Source: UBA11957 sp963603285 (lineage in GTDB: Bacteria; Bacillota; Clostridia; Lachnospirales; Lachnospiraceae). Taken from it: DNA of 64,000 nt. The notes below the pieces were generated by a model. That model saw only the letters and a list, made by a program, of their open reading frames with translations. It was not told where the DNA came from and did no database searches. Made by a program: the position numbers and the translations under genes. The stretch spans positions 28,856 through 92,855 of the forward strand of contig CAVCMG010000008.1 of NCBI GenBank assembly GCA_963603285.1, in the 5' to 3' direction. Shown here piece after piece: positions 42,706 to 51,145 of the stretch; position 1 is the first letter of the stretch, and every line of letters starts with the position of its first letter.

Positions 42706-42915
42706 TTACTCCATCCCTATATAGGTGTAATCGCAGTCGGTCACTGCCTTTTTGAACAGTTCCTCCGGGATTTCCTTTTCCATGGTCACTACGGCCTGCT
42801 TTTTCTCATGGCTGGCTTCTACAGCGGTCACACCGTCGATAGCCATCAGGGCCTTTGTCACATGAGCCTCGCAGTGGCCGCACATCATACCGTCGATCTT
42901 GATTGTCTTTGTCAT
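42706..42915 (-). CDS. Possible separately translated CopZ copper chaperone (internal start in copA)
   Basis: The C-terminal HMA domain of CopA starts with Met-Thr-Lys-Thr-Ile-Lys-Ile-Asp-Gly, exactly like a free CopZ. It is preceded by AGAGGAG eight bases upstream, an unusually good internal ribosome site. A 69-residue copper chaperone could therefore be made from the same mRNA. This is a hypothesis; the site may simply be a relic of a copA-copZ gene fusion. Confidence 0.35.
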   Translation of the reverse strand: MTKTIKIDGMMCGHCEAHVTKALMAIDGVTAVEASHEKKQAVVTMEKEIPEELFKKAVTDCDYTYIGME

Positions 42916-45249
42916 GGTTGTCTTCTCCTCTCTGGATACATGGTTTTCAGACAGAACTGCCTGATGCTTTAATTTTTTATCTTTATGCGCATCGTAGATC
43001 CTGCAAAGATTCAGACGCAGCGCATTGGATACGACACAGAAGCTGGACAGACTCATGGCTGCCGCAGCAAACATCGGATTCAGGGACAGATGAAACGCCG
43101 GATATAAAGCGCCCGCTGCCAGCGGAATACCGATACAGTTGTAAAAGAACGCCCAGAACAGATTTTCATGGATATTGTGCAGGACGCTGCGGCTTAAGCG
43201 GATGGCCGCCGGTACATCCAGAAGATCGGATTTCATCAGTACGATATCTGCCGCATCCACAGCCACATCGGCACCTGCGCCGATCGCAATACCTGTCTCG
43301 GCCCTTGTCAGTGCCGGGGCGTCGTTGATGCCGTCACCGACCATGGCTACGGTATAACCCTGCTCCTGGAAGGAACGTACCACGGCTTCCTTGCCGTCCG
43401 GCAGCACACCGGCGATCACATCGTCCGTACCCACCTGGGCAGCGATGGCTCTGGCTGTGCGCTCGTTATCACCGGTCAGCATAATGACGCGGACACCCAT
43501 ATTCTGCAACTCTTTTACGGCCTGCGGACTGGTCTTTTTGATAACGTCCGCTACAGCGATGATACCCAGTAGCTTTCCTTCTTTTGCAAATAACAGCGGG
43601 GTTTTACCCTCACCGGCATACTGCTCTGCCTGTCGTTTCACATCCTCCGGCACAGTCGTCAGGCCGGAAATATACTTCACACTGCCGCCGTAGCAGACAC
43701 TGCCGTCCACCGTAGCGTACAGTCCGTGGCCCGGCGCTGCCTGGAAATCGGTCGCCTGGGCATAGGAGATCTGTTTTTCTGTACAATAGGTCATCACGGC
43801 ACGCGCCAGCGGATGCTCACTGAAAGCCTCCAGTGCGGCTGCCGTCTCGATCAGGGAAGCTTCGTCACTGCCCTTTGCCGGATAGATATCCGTAACCTCC
43901 GGACGACCCTCTGTGATCGTACCGGTCTTGTCAAGCACGATCACCTGGCTCTTACCGGCTGCTTCCAGAGAAGCGGCCGTCTTAAACAGGATACCATTCT
44001 TGGCGCCCACACCGTTGCCGACCATGATCGCCACTGGCGTAGCCAGACCCAGCGCACACGGGCAGCTGATAACCAGCACCGCGATACCTTTTCCGATGGC
44101 AAAGCCGAAGCTTGCACCGGAGATCAGCCAGATCACCATGGTCAGAAGCGCCAGCGTAATAACGATCGGTACAAATACACCGGATACCTTATCAGCGATC
44201 TTGGCGATCGGGGCCTTTGTTGCAGACGCATCGCTGACCATCTGGATGATCTTGGACAGCGTTGTATCTTCACCGACATGGGTCGCTTCACAGGTCAGGA
44301 AACCGGACTGGTTCATTGTTGCGGAAGCCACCGTGCTGCCCGGCTCCTTATCCACCGGAAGGCTCTCGCCGGTCAGCGCTGCCTCGTTAACGGCACTCGT
44401 TCCCTCCCGGACAATACCGTCCACCGGTATGCTCGCACCCGGACGTACGATAAACAGATCACCTTTTTGTACTTCACTGACCGGTACTTCAACCTCCTGT
44501 CCGTCCTTTAATACAACAGCAGTTTCCGGAGCCAGCTTCATCAGGCTCTTTAATGCGTCCGTGGTCTTTCCCTTGGAACGGGCCTCGAGCATCTTGCCCA
44601 CGGTGATCAGCGTCAGGATCATGGCTGCGGATTCAAAATACAGGCCGTGCATGTACTGCATCGCTGTTTCATGATCGCCGGTTTCCAGATAATACGCCAG
44701 CAGGAAGGTCACAACCGTACTGTATACAAAGGCTGCACCCGAACCAAGTGCGACAAGCGTATCCATATTCGGACTCTTGTGCAGCAGGCTCTTTGTACCG
44801 CTGACAAAGAATTTCTGATTGACGATCATAATGATGATGGTCAGAAGCATCTGGGCCAGCGCCATATTCACATGACTGTCTGCCAGAAACGGCGGCAGCG
44901 GCCAGCCCCACATCATAAACCCCATCGAAATATACATCAGAGGACACAGCAAAAGCACGGACGCGATCAGACGTTTTTTCATCTTCGGCGTCTCGGTGTC
45001 CTTCAGACTGTCCAGCGATACGCCGGAAGCTGTATCTGCGGACTTTTTAGCGCCCCGTTCGCTGGCACCGTATCCGGCATCCTCCACAGCCTTGATCACG
45101 GCCTGCGGAGATACGCTGCCCTCTACCTGCATACTGTTTGTCAATAAGCTTACGCTGACCTGCGTCACACCGTCCACGGCGCGCACGGCCTTTTCCACAT
45201 GGGCCACACAGGAAGCACAGGTCATACCCGTTACTGTATAGTGCTGCAT
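42706..45249 (-). CDS. copA: Copper-exporting P1B-type ATPase with fused C-terminal CopZ domain
   Basis: An 847-residue Cu(+)-exporting ATPase. The N-terminal HMA domain has CASC (Cys11, Cys14), followed by eight predicted membrane helices with the SCPCALGLATP ion site, the DKTGTITEG phosphorylation loop, the SEHPLA motif and GDGINDAPALT. The last 69 residues (42706-42915) form a second HMA domain with MCGHCEAH, an entire CopZ chaperone. An ATG at 42915 has AGAGGAG upstream inside the frame, so CopZ may also be made alone. ATG 45249 has AAGGAGTG. It follows csoR by 11 bases and is controlled by the double operator there. Confidence 0.95.
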   Translation of the reverse strand: MQHYTVTGMTCASCVAHVEKAVRAVDGVTQVSVSLLTNSMQVEGSVSPQAVIKAVEDAGYGASERGAKKSADTASGVSLDSLKDTETPKMKKRLIASVLLLCPLMYISMGFMMWGWPLPPFLADSHVNMALAQMLLTIIIMIVNQKFFVSGTKSLLHKSPNMDTLVALGSGAAFVYSTVVTFLLAYYLETGDHETAMQYMHGLYFESAAMILTLITVGKMLEARSKGKTTDALKSLMKLAPETAVVLKDGQEVEVPVSEVQKGDLFIVRPGASIPVDGIVREGTSAVNEAALTGESLPVDKEPGSTVASATMNQSGFLTCEATHVGEDTTLSKIIQMVSDASATKAPIAKIADKVSGVFVPIVITLALLTMVIWLISGASFGFAIGKGIAVLVISCPCALGLATPVAIMVGNGVGAKNGILFKTAASLEAAGKSQVIVLDKTGTITEGRPEVTDIYPAKGSDEASLIETAAALEAFSEHPLARAVMTYCTEKQISYAQATDFQAAPGHGLYATVDGSVCYGGSVKYISGLTTVPEDVKRQAEQYAGEGKTPLLFAKEGKLLGIIAVADVIKKTSPQAVKELQNMGVRVIMLTGDNERTARAIAAQVGTDDVIAGVLPDGKEAVVRSFQEQGYTVAMVGDGINDAPALTRAETGIAIGAGADVAVDAADIVLMKSDLLDVPAAIRLSRSVLHNIHENLFWAFFYNCIGIPLAAGALYPAFHLSLNPMFAAAAMSLSSFCVVSNALRLNLCRIYDAHKDKKLKHQAVLSENHVSREEKTTMTKTIKIDGMMCGHCEAHVTKALMAIDGVTAVEASHEKKQAVVTMEKEIPEELFKKAVTDCDYTYIGME

Positions 45250-45260
45250 AGTATCACTCC

Positions 45261-45563
45261 TTACTTCATCAATTTCTGTATCGTGCATACCAGCTCGTCC
45301 ATCTTGTCATCCTTGCCGCTGCGGATATCGTCCGCCACGCAGGTACGGATGTGGTTTGCCAGAAGCACCTTGTTAAAGCTGTTCAATGCGGCATTGGCTG
45401 CCGATACCTGCCGTACGATATCAATACAGTAGGCATCCTCCTCCAACATATTCTGGATACCACGGATCTGGCCTTCGATCCGTTTCAGGCGGTTCAGAAG
45501 ATCTCTGTACTCCTTGTCCTCTCTGTGCTTTTTCTTACAGCAACAGCATTTTTCTTCATCCAT
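45261..45563 (-). CDS. csoR: Copper-sensing repressor CsoR
   Basis: A 100-residue CsoR with the copper triad Cys46, His71 and Cys75 in the pattern of CsoR (DAYCIDIV, LLANHIRTC), plus an N-terminal CCCCKKKH cysteine cluster that is not usual. CsoR binds operators as a tetramer and lets go when it binds Cu(+). ATG 45563 has GGAGGAG upstream. It is the first gene of the operon and its promoter region carries two CsoR-like palindromes, consistent with autoregulation and control of copA. Confidence 0.93.
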   Translation of the reverse strand: MDEEKCCCCKKKHREDKEYRDLLNRLKRIEGQIRGIQNMLEEDAYCIDIVRQVSAANAALNSFNKVLLANHIRTCVADDIRSGKDDKMDELVCTIQKLMK

Positions 45564-45584
45564 AGTATGTCTCCTCCGCATATT

Positions 45585-45613
45585 ATTATACCCTGTGGGG
45601 GTATTTCTTACAA
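45585..45613 (-). promoter_or_regulatory. Proximal csoR-copA promoter with CsoR-like operator
   Basis: Minus strand TTGTAA (45608-45613), 17-base spacer, TATAAT (45585-45590). The 17-bp palindrome ATACCCTGTGGGGGTAT (plus strand, 45588-45604) fills the spacer and the -10 edge. Confidence 0.82.
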
Positions 45614-45618
45614 TTGCA

Positions 45619-45647
45619 AGAATATACCCCCACAGGGTATTTGTCAA
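45619..45647 (-). promoter_or_regulatory. Distal csoR-copA promoter with second CsoR-like operator
   Basis: Minus strand TTGACA (45642-45647), 17-base spacer, TATTCT (45619-45624). The spacer holds the palindrome ATACCCCCACAGGGTAT (plus strand, 45624-45640), the exact complement of the proximal one. The -35 overlaps the stop codon of the upstream peptidase gene. Confidence 0.8.
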
Positions 45648-46639
45648 TCCTTTTTTTCAATTTTTTTCTTTTTTCTGATCTGTAAGGCTGTACCGCCCGC
45701 CAGCAGCAATATAACTGTGGCTGGCAGACCCCGCCGCAACAGCATCTTCTGTATCCGCAGATTCTTTAATGCCTGTGCATTGCTATGCGCCGTAAACGCC
45801 GCTGTAAGGGCCTTTTTGCAGACCGCGCAAAAGTCATGGTCTTTGCCGAGTGTCTGCATTTTACACGTATCTGAGGGCCTGTACCACGTATTGTCACTTT
45901 CTGGAAAGGGATACACGCCGATGCCGTCCGTTCCGACCAGCTCCGCCCAGGGCACCAGCGCCGGATCCGACTCTTTTGTCGTATTGGGCGTCTCTGTCAT
46001 CTGCTCTGCCCCCGGCCAGTATTCATCTCCCAGCCCGGCAATCGTATGACCAAGCTCATGCAGAACAATCTGCATGGCATCCTCATGCAGCGAGGCCACA
46101 CACACACCGCCGCCGCTGCCGCCGTACGTCTGACTGTTGACCAGAATGATACAGGCGTCGGTATCCGGCACAAACTGTCTGGCGATCAGCTGTGCCTTCT
46201 GTTCCTCTTCCTCCGGCAGGGCCAGAAGCCGCTGCACACCGTCCGTCCAGTAGCTGCTGTGATAAAAGGTATCCCTTTTGTCCGCCTGCGCTTCCTGCTG
46301 CGTGGCCGCCTGCTCCCCCTGTGCCCCGGACTCGGCGGATGCTTCAAACAGCGCATAAAACTTAAACAGCTCCTTATTTTCCTGCCATGGCGAAGTGGAC
46401 AGGATATACGCTGCCGTATCCTTTGCCGCGGCAAAAAAGCTGTCTCTTTCCTCTTCCTTAAAGCCGTCTCCCTGGATCACAAAGACAAAGGCGTCCGCAT
46501 CCTTTAAGGACGCATTGCCGGTCAGAAACTGCAGATCATCCTGCGTTCCTTTTGCATCAGCCCGGCAGGAAACAGCGCCCATCCACAGTATGGCCAGAAA
46601 CAGCCAAAATACTCTGCATATTTTTCTTATGTTTTTCAC
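45644..46639 (-). CDS. M64-type secreted/membrane metallopeptidase
   Basis: A 331-residue protein with an N-terminal signal segment, a zinc site HELGHTIAGLGDEY and a GGSGGG-like turn upstream, matching the M64 (IgA-peptidase-type) metallopeptidase domain. A hydrophobic C-terminal helix (about 307-322: ATVILLLAGGTALQI) with a basic tail suggests membrane anchoring. It starts with GTG overlapping the larC stop as GTGA, so it is translationally coupled to larC. Function is unknown and no link to the Lar cofactor is evident, apart from zinc/nickel binding chemistry. Confidence concerns the fold. Confidence 0.8.
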   Translation of the reverse strand: MKNIRKICRVFWLFLAILWMGAVSCRADAKGTQDDLQFLTGNASLKDADAFVFVIQGDGFKEEERDSFFAAAKDTAAYILSTSPWQENKELFKFYALFEASAESGAQGEQAATQQEAQADKRDTFYHSSYWTDGVQRLLALPEEEEQKAQLIARQFVPDTDACIILVNSQTYGGSGGGVCVASLHEDAMQIVLHELGHTIAGLGDEYWPGAEQMTETPNTTKESDPALVPWAELVGTDGIGVYPFPESDNTWYRPSDTCKMQTLGKDHDFCAVCKKALTAAFTAHSNAQALKNLRIQKMLLRRGLPATVILLLAGGTALQIRKKKKIEKKD

Positions 46640-48048
46640 GCCTCAGGCTCCTCAAAAGCAGACGCCAGCGCCTGGATCCGGGCAAACACCTCCGGAAAGG
46701 CTTCTCCGGTTCTTTTACAGATGGCCGCCACATCTTCATATTCCGGGAAGCGCCGCACCTGCTGTCCAAAGCGGCATTCCTTGATATGCACCTGCCCCCA
46801 GGGGGTATCCATATGCCGGATCTTACGCTCTTGCACTGTACGTTCCATCCGGCAGCGGCGGATACCGATCGTTGTCGTCTCACGGAAAATAATCAATTCC
46901 AGTGTTTCCCGCAGTTCCTCCGTGCAGATCACCTGCAACTGGTAGGCCGGACGATTTTTCTTGGTATAGATCGGCAGATAATGTACCTCTCTCGCGCCCG
47001 CCTTCAGCAGGCAGTCCATACAGTAGGAAAGCGCCTCGCCGCTGCAATCGTCGATATCCGATTCCAGTTTCCAGACCGTATCCTTTGTATCCTTTGTATC
47101 CTCTGCAGTCTCGATCTCCATGATCCGCAGGATACCCGGAAGCTCATACTCCCGCTTACCTGCACCGATACCACATTGCACAATCCGGTAGGTATCCGGC
47201 AGCCTGTCCGCACCCCGGAAGCATGCCGCGATCGCTGCACCTGTCGGTGTCACCAGCTCGCCACACACACCGGTATAGTGAAGCGGCAGTCCGTACGCCT
47301 CGGCCACTGCGGCCACCGCCGGTACGGGAACTGGCATCAGACCATGCTGGCAGCGCACCGTTCCCTGTCCCTCACTCAAAGCCGGAAGGATCACCTTATC
47401 TATCCCCAGACTGTCCGCACATACAGCGACCGACAGAATATCCACGATGGAATCGATCGCTCCCACCTCATGAAAATGGACATGGGCAAGATCCGTGCCA
47501 TGGGCCTTTGCCTCTGCCTCACCAAGGATCGTAAATATCCGCACGGCCAGCGCGCGGGCATTATCTGTCATATATGCCTTTTCGATGATGTCCATCACAT
47601 CCTGATAACCTCTGTGGCTGTGGGTGTGGCCGCCATGAGCAGAATGGGCATGGGAATGTACTTCATGTACCGCATCACTGTGCATATGTTCGGCATGTGT
47701 ATGCTCATGTTGTTCCTCTTCATACGCGTGTGAATGGCTGTACCCATGTGCATGCTCTTTTTCTGTATGTACATGCTCTGCACAGTGGTTTGTGTCAGCA
47801 TTTTTTCCATACAGCCACTGCATATCATGATCGTAATTTTCATGCGCCGCATCCAGAAGCACATCGAAATCACACGCATCCAGCCCTGATTTCTGTACTC
47901 TTTTGATCTCCACCCGGAAATTCTGCTCCGGCAGACTTTTTAACATGCGTTCCAGCGCCCCGCGATCCGCGCCGAGATCCAGAAGCGCCGCCACCGTCAT
48001 ATCGCCACTGATACCGCTTAAACATTCAAAATAAAACATTCTACTCAT
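46636..48048 (-). CDS. larC: Nickel-pincer cofactor insertion protein LarC
   Basis: The 470-residue LarC (DUF111) catalyses CTP-dependent nickel insertion into the pincer cofactor of lactate racemase-type enzymes. It shows FYFECLSGISGDMTVAALLDLG at the N terminus, HFHEVGAIDSIVDILSVA, and PTGAAIAA. Residues about 69-148 are a His-rich insertion with 22 histidines that may store or deliver nickel. The coding frame is continuous, whereas Lactobacillus plantarum splits larC by a programmed frameshift. It overlaps larB by eight bases and couples to the M64 peptidase gene. Confidence 0.92.
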   Translation of the reverse strand: MSRMFYFECLSGISGDMTVAALLDLGADRGALERMLKSLPEQNFRVEIKRVQKSGLDACDFDVLLDAAHENYDHDMQWLYGKNADTNHCAEHVHTEKEHAHGYSHSHAYEEEQHEHTHAEHMHSDAVHEVHSHAHSAHGGHTHSHRGYQDVMDIIEKAYMTDNARALAVRIFTILGEAEAKAHGTDLAHVHFHEVGAIDSIVDILSVAVCADSLGIDKVILPALSEGQGTVRCQHGLMPVPVPAVAAVAEAYGLPLHYTGVCGELVTPTGAAIAACFRGADRLPDTYRIVQCGIGAGKREYELPGILRIMEIETAEDTKDTKDTVWKLESDIDDCSGEALSYCMDCLLKAGAREVHYLPIYTKKNRPAYQLQVICTEELRETLELIIFRETTTIGIRRCRMERTVQERKIRHMDTPWGQVHIKECRFGQQVRRFPEYEDVAAICKRTGEAFPEVFARIQALASAFEEPEA

Positions 48049-48796
48049 AATGGTTCACCGCCAGTCTGTTGATCTGTGTTGCTATATACCCTGCGCCGTA
48101 GCCATTGTCGATATTGACCACGGAAATCCCGTTGGCACAGGAATTGATCATGGTCAGAAGCGCCGAAAGGCCATGGAAGCTTGCGCCATACCCGACTGAC
48201 GTCGGCACAGCGATCACTGGCTTGTCCACCAGACCGCCCAGCACACTGGCCAGCGCGCCCTCCATACCGGCCACAGCAACCACACAGTTGGCACTCTGGA
48301 TCACATCCAGCTTTGACAATACCCGGTGGATACCGCTCACACCCACATCGTATACGCGCTCCACCTTACTGCCAAAGTACTCCGCCGTCTGCGCCGCTTC
48401 CTCAGCCACCGCAATATCCGCTGTTCCCGCCGTACATACCGCGATCCGGCCGATCAGCTCCTCTTTTTGCTCCGGCAGGATCTTTAAAATACGGGAGATC
48501 GAATCATACTGGATCTCGGGGATCTCCTTTTTGACCAGCTCGTATTGGTGCTCACTGGCTCTCGTACCAAACACACAGCCATCCGCCTCATACAAACGCT
48601 TTACAATGTGCAGCAAATGGTCGTCCGCCTTATTGCTGCAGTAGATCACCTCCGGAAAACCAGAACGCACCTTCCTGTGCATATCCAGCTTGGCATACTC
48701 CATATCCTCAAAGGGCTCCTGCCGGAAAAACTTTTCGGCCTCGTCCAGTGACAGCTTTCCTTCCTTAAATCGTTCCAGAACTTCTCTTGTATCCAT
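48041..48796 (-). CDS. larB: Nickel-pincer cofactor biosynthesis protein LarB
   Basis: The 251-residue LarB carboxylates and hydrolyses nicotinic acid adenine dinucleotide, giving the pyridinium dicarboxylate mononucleotide precursor. Its C-terminal half is AIR-carboxylase (PurE)-like: VCTAGTADIAVAEEAAQTAEYFGSKVERVYDVGVSGIHR, ANCVVAVAGMEGALASVLGGL, GYGASFHGLSALLTMI. ATG 48796 has AAAGGA upstream and its own promoter. It is the first gene of larB-larC-peptidase. The sulfur-inserting LarE and any racemase LarA are not in this window. Confidence 0.93.
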   Translation of the reverse strand: MDTREVLERFKEGKLSLDEAEKFFRQEPFEDMEYAKLDMHRKVRSGFPEVIYCSNKADDHLLHIVKRLYEADGCVFGTRASEHQYELVKKEIPEIQYDSISRILKILPEQKEELIGRIAVCTAGTADIAVAEEAAQTAEYFGSKVERVYDVGVSGIHRVLSKLDVIQSANCVVAVAGMEGALASVLGGLVDKPVIAVPTSVGYGASFHGLSALLTMINSCANGISVVNIDNGYGAGYIATQINRLAVNHYE

Positions 48797-48892
48797 GTAT
48801 CGTCCTTTCCCGGAGCCATCTGTAAGCACTCCGCACATCTATGATATCCGGCCGGTCCACAAAGCATTGACCAGCTGTTTATATTCTGTCTT

Positions 48893-48921
48893 ATCATACA
48901 AAATTTCCGTTCTTCTGTAAA
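48893..48921 (-). promoter_or_regulatory. Promoter of the larBC operon
   Basis: Minus strand TTTACA (48916-48921), 17-base spacer, TATGAT (48893-48898), about 95 bases before the larB start. Confidence 0.68.
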
Positions 48922-48989
48922 CCTCCCGCCTGTGCACCTTTTCTTCCTGCATGACTGAATCTCTTCTGGAACTATGCCCGAAAATACAG

Positions 48990-48995
48990 TATAAT
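48990..48995 (+). promoter_or_regulatory. Likely -10 box for the DUF4317 gene
   Basis: TATAAT 50 bases before the ATG. The -35 region (TGGAAC-like) is weak. Confidence 0.4.
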
Positions 48996-49045
48996 AGGTG
49001 CATCTGCCCATCCGGGCTACCAAATTTTACAGAAAGAGTGATACT

Positions 49046-50185
49046 ATGAATAAAAAGGAAATCGCGGAGATCCGCCGCCATTTTACCCCGAATAACTGTA
49101 CAGCCACAAAGATCTGGGGCTGCTACGTCGATCATGAAAAGAATAAAAAATTCGAAACCAAGGAAGCCTTTCTCTCCCTGCCGGAGGAGGAAGAATTTAA
49201 GTATTTTGATATTTTCAAGCGTACGCTGGGCGGCACGCTTGGCAAAAATCTTCTGAATCTTGAATTTCCTCTCGCCCAGGAAATGGAGGGCGGTACACAG
49301 GAATTTCTCTACCGCCTGCGCAATACCGGTCTGGACGATGAGACCCTTGTCCATGAGTTTTTTGACAAGATCATCGAAAACTTTGATTACGCTGAAAATT
49401 ATTACATTACCCTGACCCATTCCGTATACGACGTTCCTGGCAAGACCTCCGACAGTCTCGATCTTGATGATGCTTCCGAAGAGGTCTACACCTACCTCTT
49501 ATGCAGCATCTGTCCGGTCAAGATGTCCAAGGCCTGTCTCTCCTACAATGCCGAGACCAACTGTATGGAAGACCATATCCGCGACTGGCTAGTCGAAATG
49601 CCGATCACCGGTTTCCTCTTCCCGGCCTTTAACGACCGTAGCACCGACCTGCATGCCATGTTGTATTTCAAGAAGAAACCGGAGGATATCCAGGATGCTC
49701 TGGTGGAAAACGTCTTCGGTGCCGCAGAGCCCATGACCCCGAAAACACAGCAGGAAACCTTTATGGCTGTACTGGAAACCTCCCTCGGTGAAGAAGCCGA
49801 TTATGAAACGGTCAAATCCGTCTATGAAAATATCTCCCTGCTGGTGGCTGATACCAAGGAATCCCCGGATCCCCTGACCTTCACAAAACCGGAGGTACAG
49901 CGTATCCTCGAGGACAGCGGCGTAACCGATGAACAGCTCGAAACCTTCAGTACCTGTTACGACGAAGCCATCGGCGAACAGACCTCCCTGCAGGCCGCCA
50001 ACCTGACCAATACGAAAAAGTTCGAGATCAAAACACCGCACATCCGCATCCAGATCGATCCCGAATGTACCGGTCAGATCGAGACAAAGATGGTCGATGG
50101 CCGCCAGTGCCTTGTGATCGCCGTCGATGACCATGTGGAAGTGAATGGCATGGAAGTGAAAACACTGGTTAAGACAAACGAATAG
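49046..50185 (+). CDS. DUF4317 family protein of unknown function
   Basis: A 379-residue soluble protein common in Clostridia (DUF4317 type). It opens MNKKEIAEIRRHFTPNNCTATKIWGCYVDHEKNKKF, followed by LGGTLGKNLLNLEFP. The middle holds LLCSICPVKMSKACLSYNAE and TGFLFPAFNDRSTDLHAMLYFKK, and the C-terminal ~40 residues (PHIRIQIDPECTGQIETKMVDGRQCLVIAVDDHVEVNGMEVK) form a small beta domain. ATG 49046 has AAAGAGTG upstream. It is monocistronic, with terminators on both sides of its neighbour genes. No biochemical function is known to me. Confidence 0.85.
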   Translation: MNKKEIAEIRRHFTPNNCTATKIWGCYVDHEKNKKFETKEAFLSLPEEEEFKYFDIFKRTLGGTLGKNLLNLEFPLAQEMEGGTQEFLYRLRNTGLDDETLVHEFFDKIIENFDYAENYYITLTHSVYDVPGKTSDSLDLDDASEEVYTYLLCSICPVKMSKACLSYNAETNCMEDHIRDWLVEMPITGFLFPAFNDRSTDLHAMLYFKKKPEDIQDALVENVFGAAEPMTPKTQQETFMAVLETSLGEEADYETVKSVYENISLLVADTKESPDPLTFTKPEVQRILEDSGVTDEQLETFSTCYDEAIGEQTSLQAANLTNTKKFEIKTPHIRIQIDPECTGQIETKMVDGRQCLVIAVDDHVEVNGMEVKTLVKTNE

Positions 50186-50194
50186 GATTACATA

Positions 50195-50228
50195 CAGGAA
50201 AAAGCTGCCATCTGGCAGCTTTTTCCTG
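50195..50228. terminator. Bidirectional terminator between DUF4317 and rpmF
   Basis: CAGGAAAAAGCTGCCA pairs with TGGCAGCTTTTTCCTG with no more than a two-base loop. Both strands end in a T-rich stretch. Confidence 0.8.
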
Positions 50229-50235
50229 TACATTA

Positions 50236-50264
50236 AGAAAAAAAACAGCAGACATACGTCTGCC
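50236..50264 (-). terminator. Terminator of yceD-rpmF
   Basis: On the minus strand, GCAGAC and GTCTGC pair around GTAT, followed by eight T, soon after the rpmF stop. Confidence 0.75.
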
Positions 50265-50281
50265 ATTTTTCGTATCGCCAA

Positions 50282-50461
50282 TTAGTCCTGAGCGATGATT
50301 TCTTTTTTGTTGTAGGATCCGCAAGCTTTGCAAACTCTGTGCGGCATCATCAGGGCGCCACATTTGCTGCACTTAACAAGATTCGGAGCGCTCATTTTCC
50401 AGTTTGCTCTTCTCTTATCTCTTCTACCTTTGGATGATTTATTCTTTGGACAGATGGACAT
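50282..50461 (-). CDS. rpmF: 50S ribosomal protein L32 (zinc-binding form)
   Basis: A 59-residue L32, starting MSICPKNKSSKGRRDKRRANWK and ending in a zinc-ribbon part with CSKCG and CKACG pairs, so it is the four-cysteine (zinc-replete) form. It belongs to the 50S subunit. The ATG is two bases downstream of the yceD stop, so the two are co-translated, the usual yceD-rpmF order. Confidence 0.97.
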   Translation of the reverse strand: MSICPKNKSSKGRRDKRRANWKMSAPNLVKCSKCGALMMPHRVCKACGSYNKKEIIAQD

Positions 50462-50463
50462 TA

Positions 50464-50994
50464 CTACACCTCCTTAAAATTACTGAATATTTCTCTGAAT
50501 GCTGCCATGCGCGGATCAAGACTTTCCTGATTGCAGGAGCACTGCCTCTTGTTCAGATCCTGCCCGCATACGGTGCAGATACCCTTACAGTCCTCCTTGC
50601 AGAGCACTCTAAGCGGCCAATGGATAAGAATCTCATTATGCACCAGTCGGTCGACATCCAGACATTTTTCTTCCGTGATACAGTTTATCATCTCAGACTC
50701 ATCTTCGTCTTCGTCGAGATGCATCACATCCACACGATGCTCAAAGTCCAGATCGATAGCCACTCTGACAGGCGTCAGGCAACGGGCACAGGCCGCTGTT
50801 GCTGTCACCGAACACTGTCCGGTAATATGAAGCACCTGATCTTTCTCATGTGTAATACTAAGCTGCACAGGTGACTTCTCAATGAGCTTATACTGCTCAC
50901 CCTTTGCACGTTTAAAGTGCGTCAGCTCCAGCGGAGCTTCGATCTCCTGTGTCATATTTTCCTGAGATAAAATCTTTGTCAGATCAATAAGCAT
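50464..50994 (-). CDS. yceD: YceD family (DUF177) nucleic-acid-related protein
   Basis: A 176-residue protein of the YceD/DUF177 family, normally upstream of rpmF and thought to affect rRNA processing or accumulation. It shows TATAACARCLTPVRVAIDLDFEHRVD, the acidic EDEDESE stretch, and a C-terminal Cys-rich region (LCKEDCKGICTVCGQDLNKRQCSC) that may bind zinc. The promoter at 51021-51049 is close upstream. Here plsX does not follow rpmF as in many bacteria. Confidence 0.9.
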   Translation of the reverse strand: MLIDLTKILSQENMTQEIEAPLELTHFKRAKGEQYKLIEKSPVQLSITHEKDQVLHITGQCSVTATAACARCLTPVRVAIDLDFEHRVDVMHLDEDEDESEMINCITEEKCLDVDRLVHNEILIHWPLRVLCKEDCKGICTVCGQDLNKRQCSCNQESLDPRMAAFREIFSNFKEV

Positions 50995-51020
50995 AATCGT
51001 CTCCTAATCACACTTTGATT

Positions 51021-51049
51021 AGTATAGCGTCAGTTTTTCGCTTTGTCAA
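51021..51049 (-). promoter_or_regulatory. Promoter of yceD-rpmF
   Basis: Minus strand TTGACA (51044-51049), 17-base spacer, TATACT (51021-51026). This is a consensus-like strong promoter, as expected for a ribosomal protein operon. Confidence 0.88.
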
Positions 51050-51079
51050 GTAATTTTTCTTGATACTTTACAAGAAAAA

Positions 51080-51112
51080 CCGAAAACTCCGTACGGCCTG
51101 CACCGTACGGAG
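51080..51112 (-). terminator. Terminator of ackA
   Basis: On the minus strand, CTCCGTACGG and CCGTACGGAG pair around a six-base loop, followed by TTTTCGGTTTTTC. Confidence 0.78.
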
Positions 51113-51145
51113 CAATATTACCTCATCTTTCCGAAAGAAAAGCGA

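Noticed and set aside
47595..47879. Met/Ile-rich frame inside larC
   Set aside because: It is the His-rich coding repeat of larC read in another frame.
46636..48048. Programmed frameshift in larC
   Set aside because: The frame is open from start to stop; no slip is needed here.
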